Of a DNA stretch of 64,000 nucleotides, positions 8,524 to 17,429 are shown one piece after another. Where the stretch lies: the NCBI GenBank assembly GCA_004570955.1, contig SPPL01000007.1, positions 34,509-98,508 on the forward strand. The letters are read 5' to 3'. The notes under the pieces were generated by a model. The model was not told the origin of the DNA, made no database searches, and was given only the letters and a program-made list of their open reading frames with translations. The position numbers and the translations under genes are program-made. This DNA comes from Jeotgalicoccus nanhaiensis (GTDB lineage: Bacteria; Bacillota; Bacilli; Staphylococcales; Salinicoccaceae). Every line of letters begins with the position of its first letter. The stretch's first letter is position 1.

Positions 8524-8675
8524 AGTTTTTCCTCCTAAAGGAAATTATTTGTTATTGGTTATATGTGTGTAATGAATAAACGTTTTCTCTTAGTTTAAAT
8601 TATACATCATCTTTTGCAGGAGATACATTACGGAATAAACGGGAAGAGAGGCTGCTGTTTTTTCTATCTCTTAAA

Positions 8676-8710
8676 ACAAAAAACAGGCAAATCCTCTCGG
8701 ATTCACCTGT
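8676..8710 (-). terminator. Terminator of the ornithine-cyclodeaminase-like gene
   Basis: On the minus strand an ACAGGTGAATCC/GGATTTGCCTGT imperfect stem with a GAGA loop is followed by TTTTTTGTTTT. It separates this gene from the small coiled-coil protein operon. Confidence 0.75.
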
Positions 8711-8725
8711 CCTATTATAGATTTG

Positions 8726-9676
8726 TTAAGCAAACATCTTCATAACGCCACCTGCCACTGCTAAATCAAAGTAGCCTGCGCCGACGCATTTATAAATCGT
8801 GATGTCTGTATCGTTTTGGCGCAAATAGCCCTGGTCGTATATTTCAGCGAGTGTACCTTTGATGTCATCCCAGCTGATTATTCCGGCTTCCACCGCATCA
8901 ATCAGTTCTCCGGCTTCGTCTTTCACACCGTCCATGTCATCGACATAAATATGATCGGCACGTTTAATTGCGGTGCGGTCCATTTCTTTCATTTCATGGG
9001 TGAATGACCCCACACCGTTAACGTGAGTGCCTTCTTTAAGAAGTTCACCATTATACACCGGAGTCTTGCTCTGCGTGGCACAGTTGATAATATCGCTCTG
9101 TTCAACGAGTGCATCCACGTCCGTCATCACTTCGATATCAGCCCAGATACCGAATGTTTCGAGCCGTTCCTTAAACTGCTCAGCTTTTTCCGGTGTACGG
9201 TTATAGAGATAAATTCTCTGGATATCGCGGACTTCCACAACACCTAATACCTGTTCGAAGGCCATATTGCCCGTCCCGATTACACCGAGTGTTCTGGCAT
9301 CTTCACGTGCCAGTTTATCAGTGGCGATGGCTGTCATCGCGCCGGTGCGGAGTCTCGTTAAATACGATGCGTCCATCGTCGCCTTGTGGGCGCCGTCTGT
9401 CAGGTCTGTTACTAAAATATTCCCCTGCGTCGTCGGCAGGTTTTTATTGTTAGGAAAAATAGACACTGTCTTAATTATCGATACCTGCTGAGTTAAGCTG
9501 ATGCACGGCATGTAAAGCATCGAGCTGTCTTCTCCTGCAGGCAATACGGTACGAATGGATTCCACAATATTGTCTTCGTTATAATCTTTTAAAATCGCGT
9601 TGACGTCTTTGATTGCATGGCTGATTTTATATTTCTCTTCTATTTCTTTGTCTGTCAATGTAATCAATGTATTCAC
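8726..9676 (-). CDS. Ornithine cyclodeaminase / mu-crystallin family dehydrogenase
   Basis: 316-aa NAD(P)-dependent enzyme of the OCD/mu-crystallin superfamily (ornithine cyclodeaminase, alanine dehydrogenase of the archaeal type, Delta1-pyrroline-2-carboxylate reductase). K69 (SIIKTVS) and the RLRTGA motif at residues 108-113 match the substrate-carboxylate site. The nucleotide motif GTGNMA lies at 134-139. The GTG at 9676 directly abuts the GGAG; the TTG at 9667 has better spacing (eight bases) and may be the real start. It is 12 bp downstream of an MFS carrier on the same strand, so the two are probably co-transcribed for amino-acid or imino-acid use. The exact substrate cannot be read from the sequence. 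Confidence 0.82.
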   Translation of the reverse strand: MNTLITLTDKEIEEKYKISHAIKDVNAILKDYNEDNIVESIRTVLPAGEDSSMLYMPCISLTQQVSIIKTVSIFPNNKNLPTTQGNILVTDLTDGAHKATMDASYLTRLRTGAMTAIATDKLAREDARTLGVIGTGNMAFEQVLGVVEVRDIQRIYLYNRTPEKAEQFKERLETFGIWADIEVMTDVDALVEQSDIINCATQSKTPVYNGELLKEGTHVNGVGSFTHEMKEMDRTAIKRADHIYVDDMDGVKDEAGELIDAVEAGIISWDDIKGTLAEIYDQGYLRQNDTDITIYKCVGAGYFDLAVAGGVMKMFA

Positions 9677-9687
9677 TCCATCTATTA

Positions 9688-11016
9688 TTATTCGGCGTTC
9701 ATTAATTTTTCTTCGCTGATTAATCTATCCTCTTTATCCTGCGCCGTTTCTCCCTGCAGTGCAAATACCGCAATCAGCGAAACGACGGCTGTCATAATGA
9801 TGTAAAGCGATACCGGTATACTTGAGCCGTCAAACTGATTCATCAGAAATTCCGCAATCAGCGGCGCAGATCCTCCAGCCACTGCGGCACCAATCTGATA
9901 ACCGAGTGTTACACCAGTATAACGTACTTCCTTGCTGAATGACTCGGAGAACATCGTACCGAGAATCGCTGTAATCGGCGGCCAGATTACAACCAGTCCG
10001 ATAAAGGTTGCTAAAATAACGAGTATCGGTTCATGTGTATTGACGATAAAAAAGTACGGAAACGCATAAAGCAGCATCGCCGCCGCGCCGATCAGAAACA
10101 TTTTTCTCCGGCCGACTCTGTCCGACAGACTGCCCATTACGGGAATCATAATCGTTGTGAGCACGGATACCGCCATAATCGACAGCATCATAAACTCAAA
10201 TGATACATCGAGACTTGCGACCCCGTAACCGACAATGAAGGTCGTAAAGATATAGAACGGGCCGGTTTCAACAAATTTCGCCCCGGTCGTAATAAGCACT
10301 TCTTTCGGGTGTTTCTTAAATATTTCAATGATAGGCAGTCTTCTGACTTCATTTTTCTCTGCAGCTTCTTTCTGCATGGCCACAAAGGCGGGTGTTTCGT
10401 CGAGCCCTTTACGGATTAGCAGTCCGACAATAACGAGCAGCAGACTGAAGATAAATGGAATCCTCCACCCCCATGCGAGGAACATCTCTTCAGGCATAAT
10501 CCAGGTCAGTAAAAAGAAAAAGCCGTAAGCAAGCACAAGGCCGATAGGAATTCCCATCTGCGGGAAACTGCCGAACAGCCCGCGCTGGTTTTTCGGCGCG
10601 TATTCGGTGGCGAGCAGAAGGGCGCCGCCCCATTCGCCGCCGATGCCGAGGCCCTGAATCAATCTGAACAGGAGTAAAAGAAGCGGTGCGGCAACACCGA
10701 TTTGAGCATATGTAGGCAGTAAGCCGATACCCGCTGTGGCGAGCCCCATGAGGCTGAGTGTAATAATTAATGTTTTCTTCCGTCCCACTCTGTCACCGAT
10801 ATGTGCAAAGATGACTCCCCCTAAAGGACGGATAAAGAATGATAAAGCAAGCCCGAAGTAGGCAAGTATAGTCGACAGAAATGCATCGTCGGTCACAAAG
10901 AACTGCGTATTAAAGATGATGCTCGCAACCGCTGCGTACAGGAAAAAGTCGAACCATTCAATTGATGAACCGATTAAACTTGCTGATAATACTTTTCTTC
11001 TCAATTTTCTATCCAT
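9688..11016 (-). CDS. MFS metabolite:H+ symporter (ProP/ShiA-like)
   Basis: Twelve-segment major facilitator of the metabolite:H+ symporter branch, which includes ProP, KgtP and shikimate carriers. Family landmarks are the N-terminal SSIEWFDFFLYAA, the loop-2/3 motif GDRVGRKKTL, and the large central GWRIPFIFS segment. The ATG at 11016 gives 442 aa and has GGGGAGG seven bases upstream; an upstream in-frame start at 11052 lacks one. It is cotranscribed with the OCD-family enzyme, suggesting it imports that enzyme's substrate, perhaps an amino acid, betaine or organic acid. Confidence 0.85.
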   Translation of the reverse strand: MDRKLRRKVLSASLIGSSIEWFDFFLYAAVASIIFNTQFFVTDDAFLSTILAYFGLALSFFIRPLGGVIFAHIGDRVGRKKTLIITLSLMGLATAGIGLLPTYAQIGVAAPLLLLLFRLIQGLGIGGEWGGALLLATEYAPKNQRGLFGSFPQMGIPIGLVLAYGFFFLLTWIMPEEMFLAWGWRIPFIFSLLLVIVGLLIRKGLDETPAFVAMQKEAAEKNEVRRLPIIEIFKKHPKEVLITTGAKFVETGPFYIFTTFIVGYGVASLDVSFEFMMLSIMAVSVLTTIMIPVMGSLSDRVGRRKMFLIGAAAMLLYAFPYFFIVNTHEPILVILATFIGLVVIWPPITAILGTMFSESFSKEVRYTGVTLGYQIGAAVAGGSAPLIAEFLMNQFDGSSIPVSLYIIMTAVVSLIAVFALQGETAQDKEDRLISEEKLMNAE

Positions 11017-11177
11017 AGTAAACCTCCCCTTTGTATGGCTATAGATTAGCACAGATTAAAATTCATGCCTATAAAAATTATAATATTCAGGCATTAATAG
11101 AAAATGGATCTGATTATCTCAGTATTAAGTTGATTTTTAATACGGGATGACGTAAGCTGTATAAGTAAACAAATTAC

Positions 11178-11249
11178 GATTCCGTAGCTCAGCGGGAGAG
11201 CGCTTCGTTGACATCGAAGAGGTCGGTGGTTCAATCCCACTCGGAATCA
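11178..11249 (+). tRNA. tRNA-Val (GAC)
   Basis: A full cloverleaf of 72 nt. Acceptor GATTCCG/CGGAATC; D stem GCTC/GAGC; anticodon stem CTTCG/CGAAG with loop TTGACAT, giving anticodon GAC; T arm GGTGG-TTCAATC-CCACT. CCA is not encoded. A hairpin terminator follows at 11265. Confidence 0.93.
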
Positions 11250-11264
11250 TTAATTGTAAAAATG

Positions 11265-11297
11265 CTGTATGATGTGCCCGCATCATGCAGTTTTTTT
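11265..11297 (+). terminator. Terminator after tRNA-Val
   Basis: CTGTATGATG (11265-11274) pairs with CATCATGCAG (11281-11290), then T7. Confidence 0.8.
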
Positions 11298-11385
11298 GTA
11301 TTCAATATTATGAACGATTATGCTTAACTGGATAGAGAAACGGGTATTTGAGAGCAAAAGTGTATACATAAAGGTCGTGATAATT

Positions 11386-12108
11386 GTGGCTGAGATAATT
11401 GCATCACTGCACGGAGCAGGTAAGAAATTTTTCTTTAATCAGGTGCTGACAAATATTAATTTAAAGGTGCAAAGCGGGGAAATACTGGGGCTGATTGGAC
11501 CGAGCGGTTCGGGGAAGACAACTTGCATCCGCTGCATGCTCGGCATGGAAGATTTAACTGAAGGTGAAGCGTTGGTGCTGAATGAGGAGATGCCAAAGCG
11601 GAAAGTGCTGGACAGAATCGGTTATATGGGTCAGTAAACGGCGCTCTACGAAACATTGACTGCCCATGAAAATATGGTATTTTTCGGCCGGCTGAAAAAT
11701 TTAAAAGGAGAAGAACTGAAAAAAGAAATCGATAAAAACCTGAAACTCGTTGAATTGGAAAATACAGGCGGTAAAACGGTCTCAAAGTTTTCAGGGGGTA
11801 TGAAAAGGAGATTGTCACTCGCAATCACCCTGCTTGGCAGTCCCGGTTTTATCGTACTGGATGAGCCGACGGTTGGGATTGATCCAAAGCTCAGACTTTC
11901 GGTGTGGCAGCAGCTGCGGGAATTCGCCGGCAGCGGTGCGGGAATTATTGTGACGACACATGTGATGAGCGAAGCGGAAAAGTGCGACAGGGTGGCGCTG
12001 CTGGTTGAAGGGAAAATTTTTGCACAGGGCACGCCAAAAGAACTGATGACTGAATTTAAGGCGGCTTCAATCGAGGAAGTATTCATCAATATGGAGGTGG
12101 ATTCATGA
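11386..12108 (+). pseudogene. ABC-2 type exporter ATP-binding subunit, interrupted by an in-frame stop
   Basis: One reading frame encodes a whole drug/antibiotic-type ABC ATPase of about 240 codons except for a TAA at 11635-11637 (codon 84 from the GTG at 11386). Before it: GPSGSGKTT (Walker A, residues 38-46) and IGYMGQ. After it the same frame resumes with TALYETLTAHEN, FSGGMKRRLS (signature), FIVLDEPTVGID (Walker B) and TTHVMSEAEKC. In this family the residue after the Q-loop Gln is commonly Ser, so TCA to TAA is the simplest lesion. The start is uncertain: an ATG at 11320 has no ribosome site, and GTG at 11386 follows AAAGG at some distance. A restart at ATG 11656 would lack Walker A. It overlaps the permease by ATGA. 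Confidence 0.85.
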
Positions 12109-13181
12109 CGCGTCTCAGTGCAATCATTGTAAAAATAATCAGGGAGCTGCTCCGGGATATCCGTACTCTAGTGCTGATGATGCTGGCGCCGCTCGTTGTG
12201 ATTACACTGATGTATTTTATATTCGATGTGAATAATGAAGCGGATATACGTCTCGGTGTGCCGGATACGATTGATCAGACCTTTGTTGAAGGACTGCCGG
12301 ATGATGTGGAAGTGGTGCCGTATGAACTGGCTCCGACCATGAGTACTCTCTTGGATAATGATCAGCTGGATGCTTTTGTAAATATAACGGATGAAAAGAT
12401 TGATGTGACCTATAAAAATGAAGATCCGTCGAAAACGGGCGCGGTAAAACAGGTCATCCGTGCAGGTCTCGAGGAAATGAAGGATGAACAGCTGAAAGGG
12501 ATATTAGGGGCGCTGCCTGAAGAGGCTGAATTGCCGGTTATGAGTATGGAAGAAACTTATTTGTACGGCAGCGAAGACAGTACATTCTTTGATAAGATGT
12601 TTCCGATTCTAATTGGTTTTTTTGTATTCTTTTTTGTCTTTCTGATTTCCGGCATTGCTCTGCTTCGTGAAAGGACGATGGGAACGATGGAGAGAATGCT
12701 TGCGACATCGGTGAGACGGAGTGAAATTATCATCGGATATTTAAGCGGATTCGGGATTTTCGCGATGCTGCAGACGATTATCATCGTCTTATATTCGATT
12801 TACCTGCTGGATATGAATATTGCAGGGAACATCGGCTGGGTGCTTGCTATTAATATACTGCTGGCCTTAAGCGCACTCGCTATCGGTATGTTTATTTCGA
12901 CATTTGCGAATACGGAGTTCCAGATGATGCAGTTTATTCCTCTGATTATCGTGCCGCAGATATTTTTCTCGGGTATTATTCCGCTCGATAATATCGCGGA
13001 CTGGATCAGTGTAATCGGCTATGCCTTTCCGCTGAGATACGCAGGAGATGCGCTGACGGAAGTGATGATTAAGGGTAATGGATTTATGTATATATGGGAA
13101 GACCTGCTCGCTCTGGCAGTATTCATTGCGGTCTTTGTGCTGCTGGATATACTGGGACTGAAGAAATACCGCAGAGTTTAA
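12105..13181 (+). CDS. ABC-2 type permease
   Basis: 358-aa membrane subunit of an ABC-2 (DrrB/YhgE-like) exporter. There is one N-terminal transmembrane helix (res. 20-42), an extracytoplasmic acidic domain of about 120 residues, then five or six C-terminal helices from about residue 165 with the conserved RERTMGTMERMLATSVRRSE cytoplasmic loop. The ATG overlaps the stop of the interrupted ATPase (ATGA), a classic two-gene exporter layout. If the ATPase is really dead, this permease would lack its motor unless another ATPase serves it. The exported compound is unknown. Confidence 0.88.
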   Translation: MTRLSAIIVKIIRELLRDIRTLVLMMLAPLVVITLMYFIFDVNNEADIRLGVPDTIDQTFVEGLPDDVEVVPYELAPTMSTLLDNDQLDAFVNITDEKIDVTYKNEDPSKTGAVKQVIRAGLEEMKDEQLKGILGALPEEAELPVMSMEETYLYGSEDSTFFDKMFPILIGFFVFFFVFLISGIALLRERTMGTMERMLATSVRRSEIIIGYLSGFGIFAMLQTIIIVLYSIYLLDMNIAGNIGWVLAINILLALSALAIGMFISTFANTEFQMMQFIPLIIVPQIFFSGIIPLDNIADWISVIGYAFPLRYAGDALTEVMIKGNGFMYIWEDLLALAVFIAVFVLLDILGLKKYRRV

Positions 13182-13202
13182 ATCTTTAAAAGGACTGATG
13201 GC

Positions 13203-13583
13203 ATGCTAAAGAAACTGAAAAATGTAATGCTGTATGTGGAAGATACTAATAGTGCGCTGGAATTCTGGACACAAAAGATGGACTTTACGGTGAAAGAAGA
13301 ATTGAGTCTAATGGAAAACTTTAAAGGTTATAAAGTGGCGCCGGACGAAAATTCGGAAACTTCGCTGGTAATATTTCCGATCGCTTTTATCGAAAAATAC
13401 AGCCCCGAAGTGAGTCTTGAAACGCCGTCGCTGATGTTTGAAGTAGAAAATATTGAAGCAGTATATGAAGACCTGAAGGAAAGAGACGTATATGTCGGAG
13501 AACTGGTGGAAATACCGGCCATGAAGACGTTTAATTTTTTTGACGGACAGGATAATTATTTTGCGGTGAGTGAAGCGGTCTAA
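13203..13583 (+). CDS. VOC/glyoxalase superfamily protein
   Basis: 126-aa protein with the paired beta-alpha-beta-beta-beta layout of the vicinal oxygen chelate fold: LKNVMLYVEDTNSALEFW at the start and PSLMFEVENIEAVYEDL in the second half. Members are metal-dependent lyases, dioxygenases or antibiotic-binding proteins; the usual metal-ligand His near the N-terminus is not seen, so a binding role is as likely as catalysis. It lies 21 bp after the exporter permease, with AAAGGACTG as ribosome site, so it may belong to the same operon. Confidence 0.75.
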   Translation: MLKKLKNVMLYVEDTNSALEFWTQKMDFTVKEELSLMENFKGYKVAPDENSETSLVIFPIAFIEKYSPEVSLETPSLMFEVENIEAVYEDLKERDVYVGELVEIPAMKTFNFFDGQDNYFAVSEAV

Positions 13584-13623
13584 GGACTGAATATAATAAG
13601 TAAACAGCAGGGGTATAATTTTT

Positions 13624-14076
13624 ATGATAAAATTTGCGGAAATTAATGAAGATAATTATGAAAAAGTATTGAAGCTGAAGATTACAGATGAACAGGATAA
13701 GAGTAAATTCATTGCGCCGAATGTCCGGTCGATCGCAGATGCGTATCTCTACCGGGAAGCAGGGGATGTGTTCCCGTATGCGGTTGAAGACGGTGAAGCA
13801 GTTGTAGGCTTTATACTGCTGGATGAAGATGCAGAAGAGAAAGAACTGATGATCTGGCGGATGATGGTGGATAAAGACTATCAGGGTAAGGGATACGGCA
13901 GAGCGATTGTTGAAAAAGTGATGGAGATGTTTGAAAGCGATGACAGGTTTGATGTTCTCATTGCAGATTATGTGAAAGGAAACGAAGTGATGGGAACACT
14001 GCTCAGGTCGCTGGGATTTGAAGAGCAGGAGTTTGATGAAGAGAATAATGAGCATGTGATGTGGTATCGGAGCTGA
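13624..14076 (+). CDS. GNAT-family N-acetyltransferase
   Basis: 150 aa with the GNAT core: a beta strand and helix at the start, the LMIWRMMVDKDYQGKGYGRAI acetyl-CoA block (the Q-x-x-G-x-G pyrophosphate loop is QGKGYG) at about residues 80-100, and a final SLGFEEQEF strand. GNAT proteins transfer an acetyl group from acetyl-CoA to amines; the spermidine/diamine branch has a similar overall arrangement, but the acceptor cannot be assigned. AGGGG lies 10 bases before the ATG. It is the last gene of the rightward cluster starting at 11386. Confidence 0.8.
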   Translation: MIKFAEINEDNYEKVLKLKITDEQDKSKFIAPNVRSIADAYLYREAGDVFPYAVEDGEAVVGFILLDEDAEEKELMIWRMMVDKDYQGKGYGRAIVEKVMEMFESDDRFDVLIADYVKGNEVMGTLLRSLGFEEQEFDEENNEHVMWYRS

Positions 14077-14115
14077 AACTTTACTTTCGACAAGAAAAAG
14101 GATGCTGATTAAGCT

Positions 14116-14149
14116 GAGAGATTGGTCCGTCATTGAAGGCTAATCTCTC
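14116..14149. other. 8-bp inverted repeat at the edge of a gene fragment
   Basis: GAGAGATT at 14116-14123 and AATCTCTC at 14142-14149 flank an 18-nt loop. There is no clean T-run, so it is a weak terminator for the GNAT gene. It lies 12 bp before the truncated hydantoinase fragment begins and may mark the junction. Confidence 0.45.
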
Positions 14150-14161
14150 ATATTATTATTC

Positions 14162-14419
14162 AACCCTGCGAAAGAATACGGTATGTACCCGCAAAAAGGA
14201 ACAGTACAAACAGGTAGTGATGCGGATATTACTATTGTCGATATGGATCAAAAGTGGAAGATTGATAAACAAAAGCTGCACAGTAAGAGTAAGGTAACTG
14301 CCTATGATGAAAAAGAAATTACGGGTAAACCAGTCGCAACTATTGTAAATGGTGTAACTGTAATGGAGAATGGTGAAATTGTAGAAGAATTGCAAGGGAA
14401 ACCTGTGTTGGTGAAATAA
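14162..14419 (+). pseudogene. 3' fragment of a hydantoinase/allantoinase-type amidohydrolase
   Basis: In one frame from 14162 the sequence reads NPAKEYGMYPQKGTVQTGSD, then ADITIVDMDQKWKIDK and a last strand ending KPVLVK. This is the C-terminal beta-sandwich end of dihydropyrimidinase/allantoinase-type cyclic amidohydrolases (about 460 aa when whole). Upstream of NPAK the similarity stops abruptly, so about four fifths of the gene is missing, including all metal-binding residues. No ribosome site precedes it. It is a remnant left by deletion or insertion and hints that the locus once had a ring-opening hydantoinase, fitting the carbamoylase at 30323. Confidence 0.75.
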
Positions 14420-14429
14420 ATGTACGTTG

Positions 14430-14459
14430 AACCAGACTCTAAAAGGGTCTGGTTTTTTT
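14430..14459 (+). terminator. Terminator after the amidohydrolase fragment
   Basis: AACCAGACTC pairs with GGGTCTGGTT over a five-base loop and runs into T7. Confidence 0.85.
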
Positions 14460-14475
14460 AATATACTTAATAAAA

Positions 14476-14495
14476 TCATTTTTTGTTGATATATT
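14476..14495 (+). promoter_or_regulatory. Candidate PucR-regulator box upstream of its own gene
   Basis: TCATTTTTTGTTGATATATT at 14476-14495 resembles TCATTTTGTTGATGTTTT at 16123-16140, in front of the amidohydrolase operon that the regulator gene precedes. The two are the only clear copies I noticed; the assignment as an operator is inference. Confidence 0.35.
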
Positions 14496-14554
14496 GGCTA
14501 TAACTAATTCTAACTTAGTAAATTTTGATTTTCATAATTAAAGGGGACTCAATT

Positions 14555-16111
14555 ATGATAGAAATCAGCAAAATGTCGGGGGAATTTGAAAAACTGGGAA
14601 TCGAACTCATCACAGGCAAGGACAATATAGAGAGTAAAGTAAGCTATATAACGATTTTAGAGTTGCCGGAGAAAAATTATAATTTTAAACCGCAGGGTTT
14701 AGTTTTAAGCACTTTTCAATCATTTAAGAGTTTAAATGATATTTGTGAGCAAATCAGCTGGCTAAAAAAACTTGGTATTCTGGCTATAGGTTTTCATAAG
14801 GCACATTACAAAGAAGTACCTAAAGCGGTAATAAAGCATTGTAAGGAATTAAACATGCCCTTATTCAGTATTCCTGTGAATATTCCTTATCATAAAATTC
14901 TCGATATTTTTAACCAGCTCGAAAATGAGCAGCTGAACTTGAGGAGCTATGAAATTTATAAATTGAATGACAAAATCTTGGAATCTGTTTTTATGGGAAA
15001 GGATTCCGGCTATATTATCAATTTAATAGGTAACTATATTAAGGAAAACATTATTTTGTTGGATCCTTATATGAAGGTGAAAGCAGTCTGGAAAGACCCT
15101 GCGCATAGTCAGGAATATATGGATTATTTAACGAGCAGATTAACTTCGAAGTATAAAGAGAAATTGCTCCAGTCACGTTTTTTAAAAAGAGATCTACAGT
15201 TAGCTATAGCTGATAAAAACATCACTTTAAATGTTACGCCTATTACTTCGAATATTTCGAAGAAATCATTCATCGGATATCTGATATTTAGTAAAGAAAT
15301 ATTAACGAATCTTTATAACGATGAAGTAATCAAAATGGGCATTAAAGCAATCAGTATGATGGGAAGTAAAAGATCTATCAGTGAGAACCATCTAAAACTT
15401 AAAGATATTAAAAAATTTGAAACTTTAATTGAAAATGAAAGTAATAACCTGAAAGAAAATGACTTTTACATACCTGTATCTAAAATAAGTTACTGTATAC
15501 GAGTACAATTTTTAAATGATGAAGTTCTTAACGAATCCTTTAATACAATTAGTACAGTTTTTATGGAAAAGAGCTCGAACGTCTTAACATGGATTTATAA
15601 TGATACTCAAATCGCATATTTGGAAGAACAGGACGATGTCAATGAGTTTTTGGAAGTGCTGTCTATGTATAATGCTCATGCAATCGGACTCAGCGCTAAA
15701 TTAGAAAATATTTCCTTGGCTGACATAAGTAAAATGAATACTCAAGCCAGGACAGCTATGTTATCTGCAAAAGATAATGGTAAATTAATGGCGTCGTGGA
15801 ATGATATTGGGATAGAAAAAGTGGCATATAATATTGAAGAACTGCCGCTGCTGAAATCATTAGATAACGAACTCTTACTGCCGATTATAGAATATGACCT
15901 GAAAAAAGACGGTGATTTATTAAAAACATTAAATAGCTGTTTAACACATTTCTTCAACGTAAAAGCTATAGCAGAAGAATTGTTCATTCACCCAAATACA
16001 GTGAGGTATCGTCTCAGACAAATTAATGAATTGTTAAATATGGATATAAATAAAAGTTCAAATTTTGCATTGTTAGTACTGGCTGTAAAGCTTTATGAAA
16101 AGAATAATTAA
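14555..16111 (+). CDS. PucR/CdaR-type transcriptional regulator
   Basis: About 518 aa from the ATG at 14555, which has AAAGGGGA seven bases upstream. The N-terminal 130 residues match the PucR N-terminal sensing domain. A GGDEF-like middle region follows. The C-terminus carries the PucR-type helix-turn-helix (HTH_30): FNVKAIAEELFIHPNTVRYR at about residues 467-486, then LRQINELLNMD. Such proteins activate or repress purine, allantoin, amino-acid or sugar-diacid catabolism. It stands at the head of the amidohydrolase/symporter/M24 cluster and most likely controls it in response to the substrate. The stretch is clearly more AT-rich than 0-14 kb. Confidence 0.85.
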   Translation: MIEISKMSGEFEKLGIELITGKDNIESKVSYITILELPEKNYNFKPQGLVLSTFQSFKSLNDICEQISWLKKLGILAIGFHKAHYKEVPKAVIKHCKELNMPLFSIPVNIPYHKILDIFNQLENEQLNLRSYEIYKLNDKILESVFMGKDSGYIINLIGNYIKENIILLDPYMKVKAVWKDPAHSQEYMDYLTSRLTSKYKEKLLQSRFLKRDLQLAIADKNITLNVTPITSNISKKSFIGYLIFSKEILTNLYNDEVIKMGIKAISMMGSKRSISENHLKLKDIKKFETLIENESNNLKENDFYIPVSKISYCIRVQFLNDEVLNESFNTISTVFMEKSSNVLTWIYNDTQIAYLEEQDDVNEFLEVLSMYNAHAIGLSAKLENISLADISKMNTQARTAMLSAKDNGKLMASWNDIGIEKVAYNIEELPLLKSLDNELLLPIIEYDLKKDGDLLKTLNSCLTHFFNVKAIAEELFIHPNTVRYRLRQINELLNMDINKSSNFALLVLAVKLYEKNN

Positions 16112-16122
16112 TTTCTTTAAAG

Positions 16123-16147
16123 TCATTTTGTTGATGTTTTACAACAA
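16123..16147 (+). promoter_or_regulatory. Candidate operator with inverted repeat
   Basis: TTGTTG (16128-16133) and CAACAA (16142-16147) form an inverted repeat with an 8-nt spacer in the 123-bp gap before the amidohydrolase gene. The left part repeats the TCATTTT..GTTGAT box seen upstream of the PucR-type gene. Confidence 0.45.
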
Positions 16148-16234
16148 GATGGCTTATTTTTTGTAGAAAAAATCAATGGATAATAGTCAGTCTATTAGTA
16201 ATATTTAAAATATAAGAAGAGGAGATGTATTACT

Positions 16235-17407
16235 ATGAGTAAAATTTTATTGGAAAACGGAAATCTAATTGACGGCATTGCAGATGGGGTCGAGGAAAAT
16301 GTTCACGTATTTATAAATGGAGACAGTATAACTGAAGTAACAAAAAAACTTCCGGATAGTATTGAGGAATACGAAGTAATAGACTGCACGGGACAATACA
16401 TATTGCCGGGTTTAATTGATTGTCATGTGCATTTAGTATGGGATGGCAGTGCGAATCCACAAGCGATTATTGAGCATGAACCGGATGAAAGCATAATTTT
16501 AGACGCATATTCACATGCCATGGACACACTGAGACTAGGTATTACAACCGTTCGTGATTTAGGGGCGCCGCGCGGAACGGTAATGAATCTGAGAAATAAA
16601 ATCAATGCCAATAAACTTCCCGGACCAACGATAATATGTTCTGGTCCGCCAATTGTTATGACCGGAGGTCATGTTCATTATCTCGGCTATGAGTCCGATG
16701 GTGACAGTGAAGTTCGAAAAAACACGAGACGGGTTTTAAAAGAAGGGGCGGATTTAGTGAAAGTAATGGCGACCGGAGGTATATACACTGAAGGGGAAGA
16801 GCCGGGGTCGGTACAGTTGAATCTTGATGAACTCAGTGCAGCTAAAGAAGAAGCACTTAAAAAAAATAAAAAAGTATCAGCTCATGCAGATGGTATTGAA
16901 GGAATTATGAATTGTTTGGAAGTCGGTATTGATACGATAGAACATGGTATTTATGCGAATCGAAATGCTCTCGAAATCATGAAAAATCAGGGGACATATC
17001 TTGTTCCTACGATGAAAGTTATGAGACAGCTGACGAGCAGTCCTGATATTCCAGACTGGGCACTGGAAAAAGCACAGCAGGTCATTGAGCCTCATTTTGA
17101 AATGCTGAAACAAGCAGTGGATATAGGCGTGAAGATTGCTACAGGTACAGATTGCGGAGGACCGATGACTCCACCACATTATTATTTTGATGAAATGCTA
17201 ATTATGGAGGAAGCGGGACTAAGTCCTATGGATGTCATTAAAGCATCTACAAGTATTGCCGCAGATTGCATTGATGCGAATCACCTTGGAGCAATTGAAA
17301 ATGGCAGGAAAGCGGACTTAATTATAGTCGATGAGAACCCGCTTGAAAATCTAGAAATTTTAAAAGAAGATAAACTGATTATCAAGCATGGAACAGTTGT
17401 AAAGTAA
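16235..17407 (+). CDS. Metal-dependent amidohydrolase (prolidase/imidazolonepropionase-like)
   Basis: 390-aa amidohydrolase-superfamily enzyme with a binuclear metal site. Visible ligands: H64 and H66 (DCHVHL), K176 (DLVKVMATGG, the carboxylated-lysine position), H217 (VSAHADG), H237 (TIEHG) and D306 (TGTDCGG). The family (COG1228) includes Xaa-Pro dipeptidases, Arg/Lys carboxypeptidases and imidazolonepropionase relatives, so the bond cut is probably an amide or peptide bond, substrate unknown. AGAGGAGATG ribosome site. First of a four-gene run: amidohydrolase, symporter, second amidohydrolase, M24 hydrolase. Confidence 0.85.
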   Translation: MSKILLENGNLIDGIADGVEENVHVFINGDSITEVTKKLPDSIEEYEVIDCTGQYILPGLIDCHVHLVWDGSANPQAIIEHEPDESIILDAYSHAMDTLRLGITTVRDLGAPRGTVMNLRNKINANKLPGPTIICSGPPIVMTGGHVHYLGYESDGDSEVRKNTRRVLKEGADLVKVMATGGIYTEGEEPGSVQLNLDELSAAKEEALKKNKKVSAHADGIEGIMNCLEVGIDTIEHGIYANRNALEIMKNQGTYLVPTMKVMRQLTSSPDIPDWALEKAQQVIEPHFEMLKQAVDIGVKIATGTDCGGPMTPPHYYFDEMLIMEEAGLSPMDVIKASTSIAADCIDANHLGAIENGRKADLIIVDENPLENLEILKEDKLIIKHGTVVK

Positions 17408-17429
17408 AAATTTAAAAGGGGATGGTGTA

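Noticed and set aside
11635..11637. Programmed recoding of TAA (read-through or selenocysteine-like)
   Set aside because: TAA is not a selenocysteine codon, and no stem-loop or read-through context was seen after it; a plain nonsense mutation is simpler.
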